Assembly (NCBI GenBank): GCA_002842515.1
Contig: PHDC01000001.1
Span: 992,001-1,056,000 of the forward strand
DNA length: 64,000 nucleotides
Reading direction: 5' to 3'
Source: Bacteroidetes bacterium HGW-Bacteroidetes-5
GTDB taxonomy: Bacteria; Bacteroidota; Bacteroidia; Bacteroidales; UBA932
Position 1 is the first letter of the stretch. Each line of letters starts with the position of its first letter. Shown piece by piece: positions 57,617 through 64,000 of the stretch. The position numbers and the translations under genes were made by a program. The notes under the pieces were generated by a model, which searched no databases, was not told where the DNA came from, and worked only from the letters and a program-made list of their open reading frames with translations.

Positions 57617-58906
57617 TTAGAATGGCCCTATACTCTCAATGTTCCAAACTCCTATTGAGGACTCCAGCATTACAAGTGCTTTAGACTTCTCGTAGATAGT
57701 TGAATAGAAAGATAGTAATATATCATCATAACTTCTTTGAGCATCCATAACCTCTATAAGGTGTATATATCCTTTATAGTACTCCTCTCTTTTAATTTGC
57801 ATAACCTCTTTTGCGCTCTTAACCAATCCGGAGGTAAATAGTTTCATCTTCTTATCTGCAAACAGATATGCATTAAATGCATTTACCACCTCACTTCTCA
57901 CCTGCATCTGAGCTTGCCGGTATCTGATCTCTGCCTCCCTCTCCATTGTACGGGCAGCTAATATTTCGCCTTTGCCTTTGTTAAAGAGTGGTATAGGGAA
58001 TGATACCCCAAACTCTATGCCGTTATGTTTTGGAGCAGGTGCTATCTCATTTTTAACATCTGCGTTTACTCCGTAACCTATAAAGAGGTCAAATTCCGGT
58101 ATCCTTTCGTTTTTCGCTGCAACCAATGCATATTTAGATAGCTCTATCTCCTTTCTTGCAGCAACGATATCTACCCTGTTATTTATTGCAGTATTAATAA
58201 TCTCATCAAGGTTGTAGTTTCGGTTGTTCCAGATGTTTTTTCTTTCTGGAATATAAATAGTGTCGTTTCCTCCGGTTCCACAGTAATTGGAAATAGTTTG
58301 ATAAAGAGAGTTAAGCTCCCTCTCAATATCTAAAATCTCACTACATAAATTACCCGTCTCGACCCTGTTTTGCAAAGCATCTAGGTCACGAATAGCTTCG
58401 TGAGCCCTTCTGATACTATCGGACTGCATCATATTGATCTGATCTTTATAGCTGCTCTTTCTTAGCTCATACTGCTCTCTTAGCCGAACGGTCTCAAGCC
58501 AGGTGAGGGTTGCCTCCTGCTGCAGGATTCTCATAAAATCTGCAAGAAGCATCGCTGATATCTCCTTTGATGTATAAGCCTGTTTCATTGCAGCAGATCT
58601 TCTCCCGGGAGAGATTGTCTGGCTTATCTCCACAATTCCGCCATATCCCATCTGCATATTGTTAAGCTCACTATTGTAGTAACCAAATCCAATTGATGGG
58701 TTATTAAAGGCAGAGGCCGAGATTATCTCTGCTTCTGCAATGTCAATTGAGAGTCTCTGAGCTGCATACTCTAAGTTATTCCTTTTTACAATCTCAAGAT
58801 ATTCGGACAATTTCAGCTCTTTATAAATCTGAGCATTTGCAGATAGTGCAATTGAAAACATTAAAATTGCCAAAGTAGAGAGTCTTCTTTTAATCGTTAG
58901 TTTCAT
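57617..58906 (-). CDS. TolC-family outer-membrane efflux protein (orphan)
   Basis: A 429-residue outer-membrane factor. A signal peptide (LSTLAILMFSIALSANAQ) is followed by two repeats typical of TolC/CusC: LKLSEYLEIVKRNNLEYAAQRLSIDIAEAEI, then SFNNPSIGFGYYN, and in the second half NLDEIINTAINNRVDIVAARKEIELSKYAL and GVSFPIPLFNKGKGE. No RND pump or adaptor gene is next to it, in contrast to the fused pump at 2367-6710. It may serve a pump encoded elsewhere. Confidence 0.9.
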   Translation of the reverse strand: MKLTIKRRLSTLAILMFSIALSANAQIYKELKLSEYLEIVKRNNLEYAAQRLSIDIAEAEIISASAFNNPSIGFGYYNSELNNMQMGYGGIVEISQTISPGRRSAAMKQAYTSKEISAMLLADFMRILQQEATLTWLETVRLREQYELRKSSYKDQINMMQSDSIRRAHEAIRDLDALQNRVETGNLCSEILDIERELNSLYQTISNYCGTGGNDTIYIPERKNIWNNRNYNLDEIINTAINNRVDIVAARKEIELSKYALVAAKNERIPEFDLFIGYGVNADVKNEIAPAPKHNGIEFGVSFPIPLFNKGKGEILAARTMEREAEIRYRQAQMQVRSEVVNAFNAYLFADKKMKLFTSGLVKSAKEVMQIKREEYYKGYIHLIEVMDAQRSYDDILLSFYSTIYEKSKALVMLESSIGVWNIESIGPF

Positions 58907-58973
58907 CTTTAATTATTAGGTTTGGTTAACTTAATATTTGACAAAAAAAAATTAAAAAACTTACGCCTAAATT

Positions 58974-60101
58974 TTAGTTTTTTAGATCAATTACTACAAT
59001 CTCAGATTTTGTCCCTATCCGGAATTTTGGCCCCCATAGTCCAATGCCAGAAGATACATAATAGTGAGTATCTCCTTTGGTCTTATGTCCGTAAGAGAGT
59101 TCATACATCCACTTAACAATGAGGCTTCCCGGCCAAAACTGCCCGTTGTGGGTATGGCCGGAGAGCTGCAGGTCTACCCCCTCGTTTTGAGCCTGCTCAA
59201 GATTAAAGGGTTGGTGATCCATTAGAATAATAGGTTTCTCTCTATCAATATCTTTTAAAATCTCGCTCAGAGGAGCCCTTTTTGAGTTGGTTTTATCGTC
59301 ACGACCGACAATTTGAATACTCTCTCCCGCAATAGCCACGGAGTCTAATAACAACTTAACTCCGGACGACCTGAGGTAGCTGTATATCTTCTCTTTCTCA
59401 CCTGCATAGAACTCGTGATTACCGCTGATAGCATAGGTGCCGTATTTAGACTCAATTTTGGAGAGCCTTCCTGCAACATCCCATTTGATGAGTGGTTTGA
59501 GGCTCATATCTGCTATGTCACCTGCTATAAGCACAATATCTGCCCTCTCTCTGTTGATCATCTCCACAAATCTGCTTAAGTCGTCTCCGGTTATATTTGA
59601 GCCAAGATGAAGGTCGCTCATCATCACCAATCTTAAACCATTACCGGGGAGAGGTTTTTTGATGGAGAGCTCTAGCCTGGTGGTATTGGGGTTGTTGAAC
59701 CGATAGTTCCCGTAGAGTAGCAACAGCGAGACTCCGGTGATTGATACAATTGCAGCAATAGACTTGGCAGCAGCATAGTTCTCCTTTATAAATCGGGGAT
59801 AGATGTCAAAAAAATGGTTGACAACCCTTATAAGATCGAAGCCCAGTAATATCAATAAGAAGTAGATAACTGCCACCAGCCAGGTAAAAGCTACTGCAGA
59901 GAGCACTACATTTGCTGTTTGAGGAAGTCTATCTCCGTAAAACATTCTCACAAAAAACGTGAGGGTAAGAGTCCAAAAAACAATTGAGTATAAATATCTT
60001 ACAAATGTAATTGAGGGCATCAGTGAAAGCCCCCGTACGAATACATAGTAGTTATAACCGATTACGAAAGTGAGTATAAAGAGGAAAAATGCAATTTTCA
60101 T
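58974..60101 (-). CDS. Membrane metallophosphoesterase
   Basis: A 375-residue protein with about four N-terminal membrane helices (to about residue 130) and a C-terminal calcineurin-like phosphoesterase domain on the outer side or cytosol. Metal motifs: MMSDLHLGS, LIAGDIADM, ISGNHEFYAG, ILMDHQPF and LSGHTHNGQFWP. The arrangement resembles YkuE/YaeI-type enzymes active on lipid or nucleotide phosphates. It is divergent from the CDF transporter gene. Confidence 0.9.
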   Translation of the reverse strand: MKIAFFLFILTFVIGYNYYVFVRGLSLMPSITFVRYLYSIVFWTLTLTFFVRMFYGDRLPQTANVVLSAVAFTWLVAVIYFLLILLGFDLIRVVNHFFDIYPRFIKENYAAAKSIAAIVSITGVSLLLLYGNYRFNNPNTTRLELSIKKPLPGNGLRLVMMSDLHLGSNITGDDLSRFVEMINRERADIVLIAGDIADMSLKPLIKWDVAGRLSKIESKYGTYAISGNHEFYAGEKEKIYSYLRSSGVKLLLDSVAIAGESIQIVGRDDKTNSKRAPLSEILKDIDREKPIILMDHQPFNLEQAQNEGVDLQLSGHTHNGQFWPGSLIVKWMYELSYGHKTKGDTHYYVSSGIGLWGPKFRIGTKSEIVVIDLKN

Positions 60102-60126
60102 ATAAAACTTTAACGATTAAAACACC

Positions 60127-60134
60127 TATATTTG
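60127..60134 (+). promoter_or_regulatory. -7 promoter element for the CDF transporter gene
   Basis: TATATTTG fits TAnnTTTG; the start would be near 60141, 22 nt before the ATG. No TTG at 19-21 nt upstream is seen. Confidence 0.45.
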
Positions 60135-60162
60135 GTTTTTGTTTATAAAAGCATACTAAGTT

Positions 60163-61047
60163 ATGAACGAAAGGACTAAGATAGCAAAAAGAGTGACCTG
60201 GATTGGTTTCTTCATTAATCTGCTTCTTACGCTGGCAAAACTTTTTGCCGGGATAATTGGCAAAAGCTCTGCTATGGTTGCAGATGCTATTCACTCCCTG
60301 TCAGATTTCTTAACCGATATTGTAGTTATCGCTTTTGTAAGCATCTCCGGAAGGGAGTCAGACGAAAATCACCACTACGGACACGGTAAATTCGAAACCT
60401 TTGCAACTCTAATAATTGCTCTTGTACTATTTGGTGTTGGGGTCGGCATCCTTATAAACGGTGTTGAAAAAATCATCTCTTCAATTGGCGGCAACAAAAT
60501 AGAGCAGCCGGGAATGATTGCATTTTGGGCTGCCATTATTTCAATTATTTCAAAGGAGATACTCTTCCGCTACACGCTTAAAATAGGCAAAGAGATAAAG
60601 AGCGATGCTGTAATTGCAAACGGTTGGCACCACCGCTCTGATGCCTTCTCCTCAATAGGAACAGCTCTGGGAATTTCCGGAGCAATCTTCCTGGGAGAGA
60701 ACTGGAGGATTCTGGACCCCATTGCAGGGGTTATAGTGAGTTTCTTCATCATTAAGGTCGCCGTTGAGCTATCCATACCAAGTATTAAAGAGCTTCTGGA
60801 GTCCTCCTTACCGGAAGAGATTACCACAGAGATAGACTCAATTATTAACAGCCATCCGGAGATTGTAAGATATCACCACCTGAGAACCAGAAAAATAGGC
60901 AGTATATACGCCATTGATGTCCACATCAAACTACACAAAGAGATTACCTTTGTAAGATCGCACGACATTGCTACCGAACTCGAGACCGAACTCCGCAACC
61001 GATTCGGGAGAGGAACACAGATAAGCGTCCACACAGAACCCGTATAA
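60163..61047 (+). CDS. Cation diffusion facilitator (CDF) transporter
   Basis: A 294-residue divalent-metal/proton antiporter. Six membrane helices, with the metal-site motifs ADAIHSLSDFLTD in helix 2 and ANGWHHRSDAFSS in helix 5, a His-rich loop HHYGHGKFET, and a C-terminal cytosolic domain (SIINSHPEIVRYHHLRTRKIG, then IDVHIKLHKEI and ISVHTEPV). The likely cargo is zinc, iron or manganese, not resolved. A modest hairpin CTGTTTT (61051-61057) / AAAACAG (61069-61075) follows the stop but lacks a T tract. Confidence 0.93.
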   Translation: MNERTKIAKRVTWIGFFINLLLTLAKLFAGIIGKSSAMVADAIHSLSDFLTDIVVIAFVSISGRESDENHHYGHGKFETFATLIIALVLFGVGVGILINGVEKIISSIGGNKIEQPGMIAFWAAIISIISKEILFRYTLKIGKEIKSDAVIANGWHHRSDAFSSIGTALGISGAIFLGENWRILDPIAGVIVSFFIIKVAVELSIPSIKELLESSLPEEITTEIDSIINSHPEIVRYHHLRTRKIGSIYAIDVHIKLHKEITFVRSHDIATELETELRNRFGRGTQISVHTEPV

Positions 61048-61181
61048 CCTCTGTTTTATTCTATAGACAAAACAGATTTAGGTCATTTCTATTTTATACA
61101 CAAAACAATATTGAAAAATCTTCAATACTTTACACAATAGGTTGCCTAAATGTCTCCGTTTCGATACAAATACAAATAAAA

Positions 61182-61205
61182 AAACGGAAGAACTTGCTTC
61201 CGTTT
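61182..61205 (-). terminator. Intrinsic terminator on the minus strand, downstream of the 33-residue ORF
   Basis: A perfect 9-bp stem AAACGGAAG (61182-61190) / CTTCCGTTT (61197-61205) with a 6-nt loop; on the minus strand it is followed by a run of seven T (61184-61178). It lies 80 nt after the stop of the small ORF at 61286-61387 and has no other gene to serve on that strand. Confidence 0.75.
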
Positions 61206-61285
61206 ATAACTTTCATTCTTTATTGCAAATAAACTAAATAAGGTATTTGTTGTTAATTAATTACATATTAAATTGTTTAGCAATA

Positions 61286-61387
61286 TTATAGCTTCTTATA
61301 AAGCTTAATAAATAATTTTACAACAAAGTAGATGACAATAACTATTACTACTAAAGCAATAATTTCAATAACACCGAGTTTAATCAT
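61286..61387 (-). CDS. 33-residue single-span membrane peptide with basic tail
   Basis: ATG at 61387 opens a 33-codon frame in an otherwise empty 645-bp gap: MIKLGVIEII, then a hydrophobic run ALVVIVIVIYFVV and the basic end KLFIKLYKKL, stop at 61286-61288. The single helix plus lysine-rich tail is the shape of small stress proteins and of type I toxins. Support for a real transcript is the minus-strand terminator downstream. A -7-like element (TAAATTTG, 61486-61479) and a 9-bp hairpin (61438-61460) lie upstream. No homologue is recalled. The rest of the gap, 61048-61181 and 61500-61692, holds only AT-rich sequence with a small hairpin at 61109-61127. Confidence 0.55.
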   Translation of the reverse strand: MIKLGVIEIIALVVIVIVIYFVVKLFIKLYKKL

Positions 61388-61437
61388 ATTAGTATATTTT
61401 TAAATAAAGTTATATAGCTAAATATAACTTTCCACAC

Positions 61438-61460
61438 AATTACTCTAATGAAGAGTAATT
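61438..61460 (-). promoter_or_regulatory. Hairpin in the leader of the small membrane peptide
   Basis: A perfect 9-bp stem AATTACTCT (61438-61446) / AGAGTAATT (61452-61460) with a 5-nt loop, between the candidate -7 element (61479-61486, minus strand TAAATTTG) and the ATG at 61387. It could affect translation or be an operator. Confidence 0.4.
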
Positions 61461-61692
61461 AATTGTAGAACAGTGCATCAAATTTAAAAATTTAAAATGA
61501 ATAAAAAAAATAGTTATTATACTTTTTTGTTTCTGGAGTTCCCTAAAAATCAAGATTTAACACCTAAAAAATGTTAAAAAACTTACAAAGTAGATACTAT
61601 TCCATAACAGGAAGAACAATAGGGGAATAAAACATTACCTGGAATCCGAGTAAAATTATCTGATTAAATGTCAGGAATTAAATATCAGGAAC

Positions 61693-63318
61693 TTACAACA
61701 GCCCACTAAAGAAGTCATTGCCTTTGTCATCTACGAGGATGAAGGCCGGGAAGTTCTCCACCTCTATTTTCCAGATCGCCTCCATTCCAAGCTCCGGATA
61801 CTCTAGCATCTCCACCTTTTTTATACTCTCCTGTGCAAGAATGGCAGCCGGGCCACCGATGCTGCCCAGATAGAATCCTCCGTATTGTTTACAGGCATCT
61901 GTAACCTGTTTGCTCCTGTTACCTTTGGCTATCATTATTAGGCTACCACCCTGGCTCTGGAAGGGATTAACATATGAGTCCATCCTCCCTGCGGTTGTGG
62001 GGCCGAATGAGCCGCTTGCATAACCTTGAGGTTTTTTTGCCGGACCTGCATAGTAGATAGGGTGATCCTTTACATACTGCGGCAGACCCAACCCTGAATC
62101 TAATCGCTCCTTCAGTTTCGCGTGGGCAGAGTCTCTGGCAACCACAATTGTACCGCTTAGAAGCAAAAATGTAGATACCGGATATTGTGACAGATTGGCC
62201 AATATCTCTCTCATCGGGCGGTTGAGATCAATTTTAACAGCTCCGGTGTGAGTCGCCTGAATATTTCTGAGTTTTTCGGGGATTAGTCTTGCCGGATTTG
62301 AGTCCAGAGTCTCAAGCCAAATACCCTCTCTATTAATTTTGGCTTTTATGTTTCTGTCGGCACTACAGGAGACACCCATCCCCACCGGACAGGAGGCACC
62401 GTGTCTTGGCAGGCGTATAACCCTTATGTCGTGTGCATAGTATTTCCCTCCAAACTGGGCACCTATTCCAAGAGAGTTTGCGGCCTTGAGCAGCTTAGCC
62501 TCCAGTTCAAGATCCCGGAAAGCGTGACCCTCTTCGCCCCCTTTTTTTGGAAGCTCATCCAGATATTTTGCCGAAGCAAGCTTTACGGTTTTCATACACT
62601 GCTCGGCAGATGTTCCTCCAATCACAAATGCAATATGGTATGGAGGGCAGGCAGATGTTCCGAAGAGCTTCATCTTCTCTACAAGGTACTTCTCCAGGGT
62701 TGCAGGGTTTAAAAGCGCCTTCGTCTCCTGGAAAAGGAAACTCTTATTTGCAGATCCCCCACCCTTTGCAACGAAGAGAAACTTGTATTCACTCCCGTTT
62801 GAGGAGTAGATATCTATCTGTGCAGGCAGATTGTTTCCCGAGTTCTTTTCTGTATACATATCCAGTGCTATGGTTTGGGAGTATCTCAGGTTATCCTGTT
62901 GGTATGTGTCGAATACTCCGTGGGCAAGAGCCTGCTCGTCACCACCTCCGGTCCACACCCTGTCGCCCTTCTTGGCAACAACTGTTGCTGTGCCGGTATC
63001 CTGACAAAAGGGTAAAACACCCTTAGATGAGATATCGGCATTAAGCAGCATTGTGAGAGCAACCGCCCTGTCATTCACACTTGCCTCGGGGTCATTCAGG
63101 ATTTTAGATACCTGTTCATTATGCTCCGGTCTCAACATAAATGCAATATCGTGCATTGCCTGTTTTGCCAGAACTCTCAACCCCTGCAGGTCAACTTTAA
63201 GTATCTCCTCTCCATCAAAAGATGAGGTAGATACATATTTATCTGTAAGCAGATGATAATCTGTTTTATCAGTTCCTAAAGGGAACATCTCATTGAATTT
63301 AAACTCCATCTCTCTCAA
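61693..63318 (-). CDS. Class I (iron-sulfur) fumarate hydratase
   Basis: A 541-residue fumarase of the FumA/FumB type, interconverting fumarate and malate with a [4Fe-4S] cluster. Markers: [85 protein letters not shown] and the C-terminal part [26 protein letters not shown] (split at the family beta domain). The cluster cysteines are in PFCQDTG, SACPPYH and the third in ASCPVG/VSCSAD. The start is ATG 63318 or 63309 (MEFKFNEM). In strict anaerobes this enzyme serves succinate formation, which fits the mutase at the other end of the window. Confidence 0.95.
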   Translation of the reverse strand: MREMEFKFNEMFPLGTDKTDYHLLTDKYVSTSSFDGEEILKVDLQGLRVLAKQAMHDIAFMLRPEHNEQVSKILNDPEASVNDRAVALTMLLNADISSKGVLPFCQDTGTATVVAKKGDRVWTGGGDEQALAHGVFDTYQQDNLRYSQTIALDMYTEKNSGNNLPAQIDIYSSNGSEYKFLFVAKGGGSANKSFLFQETKALLNPATLEKYLVEKMKLFGTSACPPYHIAFVIGGTSAEQCMKTVKLASAKYLDELPKKGGEEGHAFRDLELEAKLLKAANSLGIGAQFGGKYYAHDIRVIRLPRHGASCPVGMGVSCSADRNIKAKINREGIWLETLDSNPARLIPEKLRNIQATHTGAVKIDLNRPMREILANLSQYPVSTFLLLSGTIVVARDSAHAKLKERLDSGLGLPQYVKDHPIYYAGPAKKPQGYASGSFGPTTAGRMDSYVNPFQSQGGSLIMIAKGNRSKQVTDACKQYGGFYLGSIGGPAAILAQESIKKVEMLEYPELGMEAIWKIEVENFPAFILVDDKGNDFFSGLL

Positions 63319-63404
63319 TTTTTATTTATTCTTCAGTACACAATTTATAAACAAACCAAACAGCAAATTGTGCGCCTCTCTCCTATTTGTAGAGGCAGTT
63401 CTCT

Positions 63405-64000
63405 CTAATTTGCACTGGAATTCTGCATTAAGTACTCTCTCATAAAGCCGTTAAGGCCTCCGTCCAGCACCTCCTGTGTATCTGATGTCTCAAAATCTGT
63501 CCTCAGGTCCTTTACCATCTTATAGGGGTGAAGTACATAGCTTCGAATTTGGGAGCCCCACTCAATCTTTAACTTCTTTCCCTCCAGCTCTGCCTCTCTC
63601 TCCCTTTTCTTCTTAAGTTCAAGTTCATAGAGGTGAGACTTTAATATCCTCAATGCATTCTGCCTGTTATCCAGCTGAGAACGAGATTCTGTGTTCTCTA
63701 CGGTGATTCCGGTAGGAAGGTGTCTAACCCTAACCCCGGTCTCCACCTTGTTCACATTTTGCCCGCCGGCTCCACCGGAGCGAAAGGTGTCCCACTCAAT
63801 ATCCCCAGCATTTATCTCAATGTTTATGGTATCGTCTACAGCAGGGTATACAAATACAGAGGAGAATGTGGTCTGTCTCTTACCCTGAGCATTGAATGGA
63901 GATATTCTCACCAGCCTGTGAACACCGTTCTCGGCTTTTAGATAGCCGTATGCATACTCCCCTTCAAACTCTATGGTAACAGACTTTATCCCCGCCTCTT
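63405..64000 (-). CDS. prfB: Peptide chain release factor 2, C-terminal part (5' end outside window)
   Basis: The frame is open to base 64000, so the gene begins outside. The visible about 198 residues include [26 protein letters not shown], the catalytic GGQ loop in [20 protein letters not shown], and [22 protein letters not shown], which follow RF2 rather than RF1. It releases peptides at UGA and UAA stops. The SPF-type recognition motif and the usual programmed frameshift near codon 25, if present, are beyond the window edge. An 86-nt gap separates it from the fumarase gene on the same strand. Confidence 0.93.
   Translation of the reverse strand, partial: EAGIKSVTIEFEGEYAYGYLKAENGVHRLVRISPFNAQGKRQTTFSSVFVYPAVDDTINIEINAGDIEWDTFRSGGAGGQNVNKVETGVRVRHLPTGITVENTESRSQLDNRQNALRILKSHLYELELKKKREREAELEGKKLKIEWGSQIRSYVLHPYKMVKDLRTDFETSDTQEVLDGGLNGFMREYLMQNSSAN

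Noticed and set aside
61051-61075. Terminator for the CDF gene
   Set aside because: The 7-bp stem is AT-rich, has an 11-nt loop and lacks a T tract, so it was only mentioned and not called.
1-64000. CRISPR arrays, rRNA or tRNA genes
   Set aside because: No regularly spaced repeats and no cloverleaf or rRNA-like sequence were noticed on reading; a covariance scan was not possible.

Overview
The window looks like a chromosomal segment of a Bacteroidota bacterium, most likely order Bacteroidales. The signs are an ECF sigma / FecR / SusC / SusD locus, an RND pump with a fused TolC-like tail, FISUMP and SPOR lipoproteins, two YitT paralogues, little use of Shine-Dalgarno sequences, and several copies of the Bacteroidota -7 promoter element TAnnTTTG. 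Both ends cut through a gene: methylmalonyl-CoA mutase on the left and release factor 2 on the right.

Layout. 1-1131: C-terminal part of the mutase large subunit. 1241-6710 (minus): heavy-metal-type RND efflux operon. 6913-14811 (plus): sigma factor, anti-sigma factor, SusC, SusD and a thioredoxin-like lipid/periplasmic protein, forming one nutrient-uptake locus that ends in a strong hairpin terminator. 14926-19739 (minus): two alpha/beta hydrolases flanking a baeRF-type protein, then a DUF3667 membrane protein and an SMP-30-like protein. 19811-25894 (plus): a methionine operon metY-metX-thrA-asd behind a good sigma-ABfr promoter and a previously unannotated 40-codon leader ORF whose last codons are rich in Met, followed by a structured RNA segment. 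25932-27770: topoisomerase IV subunit B. 27767-28595 (minus): two orphan AraC-type DNA-binding domains.

28843-39317 (plus) is an AT-rich defence island with three gene sets: an ATPase + DUF4435 (TOPRIM) pair resembling PARIS; an ABC-three-component set (nuclease-like effector, middle component, DUF3732 ATPase); and an MmeI-like single-chain restriction-modification enzyme tightly coupled to an unrecognised protein and a DUF5677 protein. Near-identical palindromic 15/16-mers flank the island. No integrase or transposase is visible.

39445-48538 (minus) is ordinary core: two YitT proteins, PhzF, leuS, an M28 peptidase with a TonB-C tail, a VOC protein, a lone PAS protein, gcvT and a SPOR lipoprotein. 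48645-52008 (plus): DUF389, CapA-like and PhoH genes chained by ATGA overlaps. 52023-54673 (minus): Tat-exported D-aminoacylase and ApbE. 54748-57614 (plus): FISUMP lipoprotein, LemA and two TPM-domain proteins. 57617-60101 (minus): an orphan TolC-like protein and a metallophosphoesterase. 60163-61047: CDF cation transporter. 61048-61692 is a 645-bp gap that hides a 33-residue single-span membrane peptide with its own terminator on the minus strand. 61693-64000 (minus): class I fumarase and prfB.

The candidates most worth following up are the Met leader/attenuator, the R-M-linked two-gene module (37781-39317), the PARIS-like pair, and the tiny membrane protein at 61286-61387.
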